Part shown: piece by piece, positions 7,857 to 17,379 of the stretch
Layout: each line of letters starts with the position of its first letter
How positions within the stretch are numbered: the stretch's first letter is position 1
Assembly (NCBI GenBank): GCA_963765955.1
Contig: CAVXYA010000008.1
Coordinates: forward strand, 62,001 to 126,000
DNA from: JAXDMK01 sp963765955
GTDB taxonomy: Bacteria > Actinomycetota > Acidimicrobiia > Acidimicrobiales > AC-14
Length of the DNA: 64,000 bases
Direction of reading: 5' to 3'
Notes under the pieces: generated by a model
The model's input: only the letters and a program-made list of their open reading frames with translations
What the model was told of the DNA's origin: nothing
Databases searched by the model: none
Position numbers and translations under genes: made by a program

Positions 7857-9384
7857 GGGGACCGACGAGGTCGGCGTCGGGCAGCTCCTCGCCGCGCGTC
7901 GTCGGGATGCCGGGCACCTCGACCGGATACACGCCGGTGAGGCAGGCGGTGCAGAAGCCGGACCGGGGCGAGCCGGTGGCGGCCAGCAGGGCGTCGAGCT
8001 CCAGGTAGGCGAGCGTGTCGCAGCCCAGGTAGTCGCGGACCTGGGGGATGGTGAGGTCGGCCGCCAGCAGCTCGGAGCGGGTGCCGGTGTCCATCCCGAA
8101 GTGGCACGGCCAGCGGTAGGGCGGCGACGAGATGCGTAGGTGGACCTCGGCCGCCCCCGCCTCCCGGAGCATGGCCACCAGGGCCCGCATGGTGGTGCCC
8201 CGGACGATGGAGTCCTCCACCACGACCAGCCGCTTGCCCTCGATGTTCTCCTTGATGGGGTTGAGCTTGACCCGCACGTTGGCGCTGCGCTGGGCCTGCC
8301 CGGGGGAGATGAACGTGCGCCCCACGTAGCGGTTGCGGACCAGGCCGTGGCCGAAGGGGATCCCGCTGCGGCGGGCGTAGCCCTCGGCCGCGGGGATGCC
8401 CGACTCGGGCACGGGCATCACCATGGCCTCCCGGGCCGGCACGTGGTCGTCGGGCGGGAGGGGGGCCTGGTCGGCCAGCCGCTCGCCCATGCGCTGGCGG
8501 GCGGTGTGCACCGTCTGGCCGTAGAGCCGGGTGTCGGGCCGGGCGAAGTAGACGAACTCGAAGAGGCAGAGCTTGGGGTCGATGCGCTCGGGGGGGAAGG
8601 GCCACAGCGACCGGGTGCCGCTGGCGTCGATCACCACCACCTCGCCCGGGTCGAGCTCGCGGACGAAATGGGCGCCGACGATGTCGAGGGCGGGGGTCTC
8701 GGAGGCGAGCACCCATCCGTTGTCGAGCCGGCCCAGGCACAGGGGGCGGAAGCCGTTGGGATCGCGCACGCCGACCACGTGGGAGTCGTCCATGAGGACC
8801 AGGGAGAAGGCGCCCTTCAGCTTGGGCAGCACCTCCATGAGGGCCCGCTCGAGGTCGCGGCCGTCGCTGCGCTGGGGACCGGCGGCGCACATGGCCACGT
8901 TGATCAGCTCGGCCACCAGGTCGCTGTCGTTGCCGACGGTGCCGGGCAGGACCCCGGCCTCGGCGGCCAGCTTGTCGGTGTCGACCAGGTTGCCGTTGTG
9001 GCCCAGGGCGATGCCCGCGTCACCGACGTTGCGGTAGCAGGGCTGGGCGTTGCCCCAGGTGCTGGAGCCGGTGGTGGAGTAGCGGACGTGCCCGATGGCC
9101 AGGTGGCCCAGAAGGGGCGCCAGCTTGCGCTCGTCGAAGGCGTGGGCCACCAGCCCCATGTCCTTGACGACGGTGATGGTGTCGCCGTCGCTGACCGCCA
9201 TGCCCGCCGACTCCTGTCCTCGGTGCTGGAGGGCGTAGAGCCCGAGGTAGGTGAGCTGGGCGACGACGTGGCCGGGGGCGTAGATCCCGAAGACCCCGCA
9301 GGCCTCCTTGGGATGCTCGACCTCGCAGCCGGCGGCGTCGGACTGCCCGTCTCGCTGCACGTGCCATCTTCGCGCAGCGGCCAC
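7849..9384 (-). CDS. purF: Amidophosphoribosyltransferase
   Basis: About 500 aa. It transfers glutamine ammonia to PRPP, the committed step of purine synthesis. A short propeptide (EVEHPKEA) precedes Cys of CGVFGIYAPG, which becomes the N-terminal nucleophile after cleavage. The PRPP loop is VVVEDSIVRGTTMRALV. Cys residues in the C-terminal region (CDTLAYLELD, FCTACLTG) fit the [4Fe-4S]-containing class. The start is uncertain: GTG 9384 gives the longest form and GTG 9360 is also possible. It lies 15 bp after the ECF sigma stop and overlaps purM. Confidence 0.93.
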   Translation of the reverse strand: MAAARRWHVQRDGQSDAAGCEVEHPKEACGVFGIYAPGHVVAQLTYLGLYALQHRGQESAGMAVSDGDTITVVKDMGLVAHAFDERKLAPLLGHLAIGHVRYSTTGSSTWGNAQPCYRNVGDAGIALGHNGNLVDTDKLAAEAGVLPGTVGNDSDLVAELINVAMCAAGPQRSDGRDLERALMEVLPKLKGAFSLVLMDDSHVVGVRDPNGFRPLCLGRLDNGWVLASETPALDIVGAHFVRELDPGEVVVIDASGTRSLWPFPPERIDPKLCLFEFVYFARPDTRLYGQTVHTARQRMGERLADQAPLPPDDHVPAREAMVMPVPESGIPAAEGYARRSGIPFGHGLVRNRYVGRTFISPGQAQRSANVRVKLNPIKENIEGKRLVVVEDSIVRGTTMRALVAMLREAGAAEVHLRISSPPYRWPCHFGMDTGTRSELLAADLTIPQVRDYLGCDTLAYLELDALLAATGSPRSGFCTACLTGVYPVEVPGIPTTRGEELPDADLVGPRG

Positions 9385-9394
9385 GCCTACTTGA

Positions 9395-9408
9395 CCGACC
9401 TAGGTCGG
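9395..9408. promoter_or_regulatory. Perfect 14-bp palindrome just upstream of purF
   Basis: CCGACCTAGGTCGG is a perfect palindrome that contains the sigma-gene stop codon and ends about 11 bp upstream of the purF start. Size and place would suit a repressor site, but no protein is known for it here. Confidence 0.25.
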
Positions 9409-10629
9409 GAGCAGGTCGGTGACGGCCCCGACCGTGTCGTCGACCACGGCCGTGGTGTCGTCGACGGTGTCGGTGACGACCGGCACGGTGGCTTCCACGG
9501 TGTCGCCGACGGGGTCGACGGCGGGCGGGTCGCCGGCGTCCGCGGGGAGGTCGGACGAGCCCGGCTCGGTCGGCGACGTCGGGGGGCCGGTGCTGGGAGC
9601 CCCGGCGGCGGCTTGGCCGGCCAGGTTGCCGGCCATGGACCCGGTGGCTGCACCGGCGGGGCCGGCCACGGGACCGGCGGTGGGACCGGTCGGGACGGCG
9701 CCGGTGGCGCCGCCCGGGTTGGCCGGCGAGGCACCGGGGGAGACGGCCGCCAGGGACTGGTTCTGGGCGTCCGGCGTCGATCCGCTGCCGGTGGGGTCAG
9801 TGGTGGCGGCGCCGGCGAAGGACCCGGGCGCCTCCGGCATGGGAACCACGACCACGACCGTCGGGGAAGCGGGCGGGGTCGTTTCGGGGGCGGTGGCCGG
9901 TGCGCCGCCGGTGATGGCCACGGCCACGGCCATGATGGCACCGGTGACGCCGCTGGCCATCGGGGCCACCAAATCGCGGCCGGCCTCGGCCGCGGCCGCG
10001 ACTCCCCCCAGCAGGCGGGTGGAGCCGATGGTGAAGACGGCGAGGAGGGAGGCGGCGGCGGTGGCGTTGGTGGCGGTGGCGGTGGCGCCGCCCTCGCCTG
10101 CCACCCGCCGGTAGGCCAGGGCCAGGCGCCGGCGGCCACGGAGGATCAGGGAGTCGACCGCCCCCACCGAGAGGCCGAGATCGTCGGCGATCTCGACGGG
10201 ACCGGTACCCAGGGCCCGGGCGGTCACCGCTTGGCGCTGGCGGATGGGCAGGCTGGCGAGCGCCCGGCGCACGTCGGCGCTCTGCTCGCGATCGATGAGG
10301 GCGTCGTGAGGCTCGTTGCCGTCGACGTGGTCCTCCGACATCGGTGACTCGCTGGGCACCACCCGCGACCTGGTCCGGAGGGCGTCGGCGCACAGGTGAC
10401 GGGCGATGATCTGCACCCACCCGCCGAACCGCCGCTCGCCGCTGCACTGCCGGATGCGCTCGAGCGCCCTGACGAAGGCGGCCTGGGCGATCTCCTCCGC
10501 CTCGAGCGGACAGGACAGGCGCCGGACACAGGCCCGCTGCACATCCGGGTAGTGCCGGCGGAACAGCTCGCTGAAGGCCTCCAGGTCACCACCCTGGACG
10601 GCGCGGACGAGCGTGCTGTCGTCCTCCAT
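9400..10629 (-). CDS. ECF sigma factor with membrane segments and long low-complexity tail
   Basis: About 409 aa from ATG 10629, twice the length of an ordinary ECF sigma factor. Residues 5-80 are sigma region 2 (AFSELFRRHYPDV, AEEIAQAAFVRALERI, WVQIIARHLCADALR). Residues about 125-185 are region 4 (DVRRALASLPIRQRQAV to SVGAVDSLILRGRRRLALAYRR). After that come two hydrophobic stretches (AASLLAVFTIGSTRLLGGVAA; SGVTGAIMAVAVAI) and about 150 residues rich in Ala, Pro, Thr and Gly ending in TDLLPT. This suggests a membrane-tethered sigma factor whose tail lies outside the cell. It sits between purL (gap 105 bp) and purF, an odd place for a sigma gene. Confidence 0.8.
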   Translation of the reverse strand: MEDDSTLVRAVQGGDLEAFSELFRRHYPDVQRACVRRLSCPLEAEEIAQAAFVRALERIRQCSGERRFGGWVQIIARHLCADALRTRSRVVPSESPMSEDHVDGNEPHDALIDREQSADVRRALASLPIRQRQAVTARALGTGPVEIADDLGLSVGAVDSLILRGRRRLALAYRRVAGEGGATATATNATAAASLLAVFTIGSTRLLGGVAAAAEAGRDLVAPMASGVTGAIMAVAVAITGGAPATAPETTPPASPTVVVVVPMPEAPGSFAGAATTDPTGSGSTPDAQNQSLAAVSPGASPANPGGATGAVPTGPTAGPVAGPAGAATGSMAGNLAGQAAAGAPSTGPPTSPTEPGSSDLPADAGDPPAVDPVGDTVEATVPVVTDTVDDTTAVVDDTVGAVTDLLPT

Positions 10630-10734
10630 CTCTCGTGCCGGAACCGCCAAAAGAAACTCCCCGGGCCGGTAGCCGTCAACCAGGAATCCTGCTGGCTGCC
10701 GTCTGGCTACCTTCCCCCCGAGCGAAATCCTACC

Positions 10735-13026
10735 TCAACCGGCCTGCCCCATCGGCTGCGCCAGAGCGCCCTGCAGGGCGCCCAGCCAGGCGTTCGTCGC
10801 CTGCCCGAGGGCGACGTCGAGGAGCCCCTCGACAACCAGCCGGTCGCCCCCCGCCCGGCCCAGGCGGGTGAGGTGGAGCCCGGACTCGGTGACCCGCAGG
10901 CTGACAGCGGCGACGTCCTCGGCGGCGACGCACACGACCACCCGGGAGGGCGCCTCGGAGAACAGGGCCGCGTGCCCGTCGACGCCCGCCACCCGGAAAC
11001 CGACCTCGGCGGCGATCGCCATCTCGGCCAGGGCCACGGCCAGACCACCGTCGGAGACGTCGTGGGCACCGGCGAGGAGGTGGTCGGCGACCAGGCCCGT
11101 GACGCAGGCGCACAGCCGGGCGTGGCCCTCGAGGTCGAGGGGGGGCAGCTGGCCGCCCCGGTGGCCGCGGCCGGCGGCCCAGCGGGAGCCGGCCAGGCCG
11201 GAGGCACAGTGGGCGGGTCGCCGCCGCGCCGACAGCAGGACGATCTCGCCGCCGTCGACGAGACGGACGCCCGGCGGCGGGCGGTCGAGGACGTCGATCA
11301 GGCCGACCACGCCCACGACGGGCGTCGGGTGGATGTCGCGTCCGCCCGACTCGTTGTAGAGGCTCACGTTGCCGCCCACCACCGGCAGCGACAAGGCCAG
11401 GCAGGCCTCGGCCATCCCGTCGATGGCCTCCGACAGCTGCCACATGACCTCGGGGTGCTCGGGGTTGCCGAAGTTGAGGTTGTCGACCAGCGCCAGCGGC
11501 CGGGCCCCGACGCAGGCCAGGTTGAGGGCGGCCTCGGCCACCACCAGAGCCGTGCCCCGGCGGGGGTCGAGATCGCACCAGCGGCTGTTGCTGTCGGCGC
11601 TGACGGCCAGTCCCTTGCTGTTGGTGGGCAGTCCGGGGGCCTTCAGCCGCAACACGGTGGCGTCGCCCCCCGGGCCCTCGACGGTGTTGAGGAACAGCTG
11701 GTGGTCGTACTGCGACCACACCACCGAGGTGTCGACCAGCATCGACAGCAGGTCGGGCCCGCAGTCGCCACCGGGCGGTGGCGCCAGCCGGGACGGGTCG
11801 TCGGCCCGCCGCTCGGCCCGGTCGGCCGGCTCCCGCAGGGGCCGGTGGTACTTGGGCGCCCCCTGCTCGAGCGAGTGGGCGGGGACGTCGGCCAGCACCT
11901 CGGCGTCGGGACCGGGACCGTCGAGGATGCGCAGCCGGCCGGTGTCGGTGACGGTGCCGATCACCGTGGCCCGCACCTCCCATCGGCGGCACAGGCCGAG
12001 GACGGCGTCGAGGTCGTCGGGGGCCACGATGGCGAGCATCCGCTCCTGGGACTCGCTGGTCATGATCTCGGCCGGCACCATCCCCGTCATGCGCAGCGGG
12101 ATCGTGCGCAGGTCGACGTCCATGCCCATGCCACCGCGGGCCGCGATCTCACTGGTGGCGCACGTGATGCCGGCACCGCCCAGGTCCTGGATGCCGGCCA
12201 CCAGCCCCGCGTCGTACAGCGACAGGCAGGCCTCGATGAGGCGCTTCTCCTCGAAGGGGTCGCCGACCTGGACGCTCGGCCGCTTGGCCTCGTCGGCCCC
12301 GTCGCCCGCTTCCCCGCTCCCGAACCCGGCCGAGGCCAGCACGCTCACCCCGCCGATGCCGTCCCGCCCGGTGGTGGACCCGATGAGGACGGCATGGTGG
12401 CCGACCCCTTCGGCCCGGGCCAGGACCAGGTGCTCGTGGCGCAGGACCCCGACGGCCATGACGTTGACCAGGGGGTTGTCGGCGAAGCAGTCGGCGAAGT
12501 GGAGCTCGCCCCCGACGGTCGGCACGCCCACCGAGTTGCCGTAGCCGGAGATGCCGCTGATCACGCCCTCGGCCACCCACCGGCTGCGGGGGTTGTCGAG
12601 GGGACCGAAGTGGAGCGAGTCGAGCAGGGCGATGGGGCGGGCGCCCATGGTGAAGATGTCGCGCAGGATGCCGCCCACGCCCGTGGCCGCCCCCTGGTAG
12701 GGCTCGATGGCGGACGGGTGGTTGTGGCTCTCGATGCGGACGGCCACCGCCAGGCCGTCGCCGCAGTCGACCACGCCCGCGTTCTCGCCGGGACCGACCA
12801 TCACCCACGGCGCCTCTGACGGCAGTCGACCGAGGTGGGCGCGTGACGACTTGTAGGAGCAGTGCTCCGACCACATCACCGCGTACATGGCCAGCTCGAG
12901 CTCGTTGGGGGAGCGGCCCAGGATCTCGTCGATACGGGCCGCCTCGTCGTCGGTGAGACCCAAGGCCCGGTGCAAACCGGGGGGTAATACAGGGGTGGCT
13001 GGGGTGTCGGAGGGGTCGGCGGCCAT
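10735..13026 (-). CDS. purL: Phosphoribosylformylglycinamidine synthase, PurL subunit
   Basis: 763 aa, the small-PurL form that works with PurS and PurQ. It converts FGAR to FGAM using ATP and ammonia supplied by PurQ. Signatures: MWSEHCSYKSSRAHL at the N-terminus, RIESHNHPSAIEPYQGAATGVGG, GELHFADCF, IQDLGGAGITCATSE, SESQERMLAI and, in the second half, LVDNLNFGNPEHPEVMWQ and AHDVSDGGLAVALAEM. The frame is clean throughout. A short plus-strand gene separates purL from purQ, so it probably has its own promoter in the 13027-13113 gap. Confidence 0.96.
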   Translation of the reverse strand: MAADPSDTPATPVLPPGLHRALGLTDDEAARIDEILGRSPNELELAMYAVMWSEHCSYKSSRAHLGRLPSEAPWVMVGPGENAGVVDCGDGLAVAVRIESHNHPSAIEPYQGAATGVGGILRDIFTMGARPIALLDSLHFGPLDNPRSRWVAEGVISGISGYGNSVGVPTVGGELHFADCFADNPLVNVMAVGVLRHEHLVLARAEGVGHHAVLIGSTTGRDGIGGVSVLASAGFGSGEAGDGADEAKRPSVQVGDPFEEKRLIEACLSLYDAGLVAGIQDLGGAGITCATSEIAARGGMGMDVDLRTIPLRMTGMVPAEIMTSESQERMLAIVAPDDLDAVLGLCRRWEVRATVIGTVTDTGRLRILDGPGPDAEVLADVPAHSLEQGAPKYHRPLREPADRAERRADDPSRLAPPPGGDCGPDLLSMLVDTSVVWSQYDHQLFLNTVEGPGGDATVLRLKAPGLPTNSKGLAVSADSNSRWCDLDPRRGTALVVAEAALNLACVGARPLALVDNLNFGNPEHPEVMWQLSEAIDGMAEACLALSLPVVGGNVSLYNESGGRDIHPTPVVGVVGLIDVLDRPPPGVRLVDGGEIVLLSARRRPAHCASGLAGSRWAAGRGHRGGQLPPLDLEGHARLCACVTGLVADHLLAGAHDVSDGGLAVALAEMAIAAEVGFRVAGVDGHAALFSEAPSRVVVCVAAEDVAAVSLRVTESGLHLTRLGRAGGDRLVVEGLLDVALGQATNAWLGALQGALAQPMGQAG

Positions 13027-13113
13027 CCCCCCACGCTATCGACTTGCCCGGACTGACAAATAGGGCCCCGTCTTGAGTTGAAATCTGTTGCGACACGCGC
13101 CACAATGGGACAA

Positions 13114-13536
13114 ATGGCAACCGAAGCGAAACGATCCAGGGCTCCGATGTCCGACAGCCACAAGGCGGCGTTGGCCGAGGGACGTGAGCAAGGTAGAGCA
13201 GTGCGGCGTTACCTCGAAGCGCTCGAGGCGCACCGACCGAAGCGTGGGCGTAAGCGCACGCAGGAATCGGTGGAGCGGCGGCTCACAGCCATCGACGACA
13301 AGTTGAACGACGCAGATGCCCTCACCCGGCTCCACCTCTCGCAGGAGCGAATGAACCTGCAGGCCGAGTTGTCCTCCACCGACAATGCCGTCGACCTCGG
13401 CGCATTGGAAGAGGAGTTCGTCGTGGCGGCCAAGCCGTACGGCGAGCGCAAGGGCATCACCTACGCCGCGTGGCGGCAGGCGGGGGTCGACCCCAGCGTG
13501 CTGCGCAAGGCCGGCATCAAGCGGGGCGCCGAGTAG
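13114..13536 (+). CDS. Uncharacterised small basic actinobacterial protein
   Basis: About 140 aa from ATG 13114; the frame is open to 13078, and ATG 13105 and ATG 13147 are other options. Sequence: SDSHKAALAEGREQGRAV, a helical region RRYLEALEAHRPKRGRKR, then a heptad-like helix (AIDDKLNDADALTRLHLSQE), and a C-terminal KGITYAAWRQAGVDPSVLRKAGI that resembles a small DNA- or RNA-binding three-helix unit. It is basic at both ends. I recognise the general pattern from other actinobacteria but know no function. It overlaps the end of convergent purQ by 20 bp. Confidence 0.72.
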   Translation: MATEAKRSRAPMSDSHKAALAEGREQGRAVRRYLEALEAHRPKRGRKRTQESVERRLTAIDDKLNDADALTRLHLSQERMNLQAELSSTDNAVDLGALEEEFVVAAKPYGERKGITYAAWRQAGVDPSVLRKAGIKRGAE

Positions 13537-14215
13537 GCAAGGGGGAGGCAGCGAGCCCCCCCGTTCCCACCAGCAGGCTCTTGAGCAGCGGCCTGCCATC
13601 CTCCGACCCGAGAAGGATGTCGCACGCCCGTTCCGGGTGTGGCATCAGACCGCAGACATTGCGACCGGCGGAACATATGCCGGCGATGTCGTCGACCGAC
13701 CCGTTGGGGTTGTCGAGATAGCGCAGGACGACGCGGTCTTCGGCGCGCAATTGGGCCAAGACCTCGGGGGGGCAGGTGTAATTCCCCTCAAAGTGGTTGA
13801 TCGGCAGGCGGAGGACGGCGCCCGCGGTGGCGCGGCCGGTGAGCGCTGATTGCGTCGTCTCCACCCGGACCTTGACCGTGGTGCAGAGGAACTTCAATCC
13901 CCGGTTCTTCTGGAGCGCACCGGGAAGCAGTCCCGCTTCGGTGAGCACCTGGAAGCCGTTGCAGATGCCCACCACCGGGCCCCCGGCGTTGGCGAATTCC
14001 ACCACCGCGTCCATCACCGGGCTGAAGCGGGCGATGGCGCCGGGACGGAGATAGTCGCCATGGGCGAACCCGCCGGGCAGCACCACCGCATCAACGTCGC
14101 CCAATGAACGGTCTCCGTGCCACACGAGCTGTGCTTCGCCGCCGAGCAGGGTGAGCGCCTCGACCACGTCGTGCTCGCAATTGGAGCCGGGGAATACGAC
14201 GACCCCGACCTTCAT
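13517..14215 (-). CDS. purQ: Phosphoribosylformylglycinamidine synthase, glutaminase subunit PurQ
   Basis: 232 aa from ATG 14215. A class I glutamine amidotransferase that supplies ammonia to PurL. It starts MKVGVVVFPGSNCEHDV; the oxyanion region is VVLPGGFAHGDYLRPG, the catalytic Cys is in GGPVVGICNGFQVL, and the C-terminal His/Glu pair is in GLMPHPERACD. Its ATG overlaps the purS stop (ATGA at 14212-14215), so the two are translationally coupled. The frame upstream of 14215 is open but is purS in another frame, so 14215 is the start. Confidence 0.95.
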   Translation of the reverse strand: MKVGVVVFPGSNCEHDVVEALTLLGGEAQLVWHGDRSLGDVDAVVLPGGFAHGDYLRPGAIARFSPVMDAVVEFANAGGPVVGICNGFQVLTEAGLLPGALQKNRGLKFLCTTVKVRVETTQSALTGRATAGAVLRLPINHFEGNYTCPPEVLAQLRAEDRVVLRYLDNPNGSVDDIAGICSAGRNVCGLMPHPERACDILLGSEDGRPLLKSLLVGTGGLAASPLPTRRPA

Positions 14216-14472
14216 GTCGCAGCCGCAGTCAGCGTGATCGACGAGTCCTCGATCACCGGGTTGGTGAGGAAGCGCCGGCACAGCTCCTCCACCCGGGCCC
14301 GGGCCGCGGCCTCGTCGGACGCCTCCACCGTGAAGCGGATGGCCTTGCCCACCCGCACCCCGGCCACCTCGCCGAAGCCGAGGGCCGGCAGCGAACGCTC
14401 GATGGTGGCTCCCTGGGGGTCGGCGACGTCGGGACGCAGGGTGACCTCGACCAGGACGGAGAAGGCGGTCAC
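14212..14472 (-). CDS. purS: Phosphoribosylformylglycinamidine synthase, PurS subunit
   Basis: 86 aa, the normal size. It bridges PurL and PurQ in the FGAM synthase complex. Sequence hallmarks: FSVLVEVTLRPDVADPQGAT, LPALGFGEVAGVRVGKAIRF, and a helix AAARARVEELCRRFLTNPVIE. The start is GTG 14472, which overlaps the purC TGA as GTGA (14472-14469); it overlaps purQ as ATGA at the other end. Confidence 0.93.
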   Translation of the reverse strand: MTAFSVLVEVTLRPDVADPQGATIERSLPALGFGEVAGVRVGKAIRFTVEASDEAAARARVEELCRRFLTNPVIEDSSITLTAAAT

Positions 14473-15329
14473 GGCCTCATCCTTCGCCCGCCGGGCCAGT
14501 CGTCGAGCGGCGTGCCCGCCAGGCGCTCGTAGGCGGCGACGTACCGGGCCGCGGTGGAGGCGACCACGTCGGGTGGGAGGGACGGCGGGGGCGGCGTCTT
14601 GTCCCAGCCGGTGGACTCCAGCCAGTCGCGCACCGGCTGCTTGTCGAACGACGGCGGGGTGGTGCCCGGCCGCCAGTCGGACGCCTCCCAGAACCGGGAC
14701 GAGTCGGGCGTGAGCACCTCGTCGCAGATGGCCAGCTTCCCGTCGATCCAACCCAGCTCGAACTTGGTGTCGGCGATGACGATCCCCTGCTCGGCCGCGT
14801 CGGCGACCGCTCGCCGGTAGGCGGCCAGGCTGATGGCGGCGGCCTCGTCGACCACGTCCTGGCCCACGATGTCGATCGCCTGGGCGACGGTGATGTTCTC
14901 GTCGTGCAGCCCGACCTCGGCCTTGGTCGACGGGGTGAAGACGGGCTCGGGCAGGCGGTCGGACTGCTGCAGGCCGGCGGGCATGGGCGCGCCGTGCACC
15001 GTGCCTGACCGCTGATACTCCTTCCAGGCCGAGCCGGAGAGGTAGCCCCGCACGATGCACTCGATGGGGAGCATCTCGGCCCGCCGCACGAGCATGGCCC
15101 GCCCGGCGTGCTCGCCCTCGTCCACGATGCGGACGAGGTGGCTGGGGGCGATGTCGGCCAGCCGTTCGAGCCAGAAGGCGGTGAGGGCGGTGAGAACCCG
15201 ACCCTTGTCGGGGATGGGCTCGTCGAGCACCACGTCGAAGGCGGAGATGCGGTCGGACGTCACCATCAGCAGGTGCCCGTCGCCGGCGTCGTAGACGTCG
15301 CGGACCTTGCCCGAGTGGAGGAGATTCAC
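14469..15329 (-). CDS. purC: SAICAR synthetase domain (PurC), in frame with PurB
   Basis: About 286 aa if it starts at GTG 15329. It joins aspartate to CAIR with ATP to give SAICAR. Marks: LLHSGKVRDVYDAGDGHLL, SDRISAFDVVLDEPIPDKG, IECIVRGYLSGSAWKEY and FELGWIDGKLAICDEVLTPDSSR. There is no stop between PurB and this domain: the reading frame is continuous from purE (17078) to the TGA at 14469. A ribosome-binding-like AAGGAG lies 9 nt before GTG 15329, inside the last PurB codons, so a separate PurC product is also plausible. See the finding on the three-domain frame. Confidence 0.9.
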   Translation of the reverse strand: MNLLHSGKVRDVYDAGDGHLLMVTSDRISAFDVVLDEPIPDKGRVLTALTAFWLERLADIAPSHLVRIVDEGEHAGRAMLVRRAEMLPIECIVRGYLSGSAWKEYQRSGTVHGAPMPAGLQQSDRLPEPVFTPSTKAEVGLHDENITVAQAIDIVGQDVVDEAAAISLAAYRRAVADAAEQGIVIADTKFELGWIDGKLAICDEVLTPDSSRFWEASDWRPGTTPPSFDKQPVRDWLESTGWDKTPPPPSLPPDVVASTAARYVAAYERLAGTPLDDWPGGRRMRP

Positions 15330-16634
<1,305 letters not shown>

Positions 16635-17078
16635 GCGGGCTTGCGGCCGGCGGCGCTCGTCGAGGCGACGGGCCAGGTCGGCATCGGTGATGGCGAGCAT
16701 CTGCACCACCAGCAGTGCCGCGTTCATGGCCCCATCGATGGCGACGGTGGCCACGGGGACACCCTTGGGCATCTGGACGGTGGCGTAGAGGGCGTCCACG
16801 CCGTTGAGGGCGCCGCCGCTCAGGGGCACGCCGACCACCGGCAGGGTGGTGTTGGCCGCCACCGCCCCCGCCAGGTGGGCGGCCATCCCCGCCCCGCAGA
16901 TGAAGGCCGCGTAGCCGTCGGACCGGGCCCGGCGGGCGAGCGCGGCGACCTGGTCGGGGGTGCGGTGGGCGGACATCACCCGCTCGTCGACCTCGATGCC
17001 GAACTCGGCCAGCGTGGCCGCCGCCGGCGCCATCTTGGCCTTGTCCGACTCCGACCCCATAAGGACGGCGACCTTCAC
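16635..17078 (-). CDS. purE: N5-carboxyaminoimidazole ribonucleotide mutase domain (PurE)
   Basis: About 148 aa from GTG 17078, preceded by GAGGGGGG about 6 nt upstream. It converts N5-CAIR to CAIR. Marks: VAVLMGSESDKAKM (phosphate loop), ERVMSAHRTPDQV (catalytic His), FICGAGMAAHLAGAVA and VQMPKGVPVATVAIDG. This fits the class I (PurK-dependent) type, although no purK lies in the window. The C-terminus is short (DADLARRLDERRRPQA) and runs directly into PurB. The TGA-containing frame at the junction would read SAAGRKPA-stop, so one missing or extra base near 16645-16655 could have removed a normal stop. Confidence 0.9.
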
Positions 17079-17096
17079 GTGATGCCCCCCTCGGTC

Positions 17097-17370
17097 GAGC
17101 GTTCGCCACTCGTGGTCCCTCCACGGGGCCATGTGTGCCAGGTGTTCGACGCCAACGGCCGGCGTTGGCGAGCGTTCGCCACTCGTGGTCCCATCAGGGG
17201 GCCACCTGTGCCATTCGCTCCGGCGCCGACGGCCGGCTCGGCGAGCGATCGCCACTCGTGGTCCCATCAGGGGGCCACCTGTGCCATTCGCTCCGCGCCA
17301 ACGGCCGGCCCGGCGAGCGATCGCCACTCGTGGTCCCATCAGGGGGCCACCCGTGCCACTCGCTCCGGCC
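17097..17370. repeat. 73-bp tandem repeat array 1 (four copies) between purD and purE
   Basis: Four units with a period of 73, 73 and 72 bp, judged from the motif CGCCACTCGTGGTCCC at 17104, 17177, 17250 and 17322. Most of each unit is conserved, not just one end. The core carries the palindrome GCGATCGC (GCGTTCGC in the first two copies) beside CCACTCGTGG. The first copy continues TCCACGGGGCC, as in array 2 at 44.4 kb; the others have ATCAGGGGGCC. The purD frame runs through the array without a stop. It is not a CRISPR, because there are no unique spacers. Confidence 0.85.
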
Positions 17371-17379
17371 GTCGCGGCG

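Noticed and set aside
8140..10347. Long plus-strand open frame opposite purF and the sigma gene
   Set aside because: Antisense shadow of purF; composition is biased and no domain is recognisable.
17097..17370. CRISPR array
   Set aside because: The repeats are regularly spaced, but the whole 73-bp unit is conserved between copies, so there are no unique spacers, and no cas genes are present.
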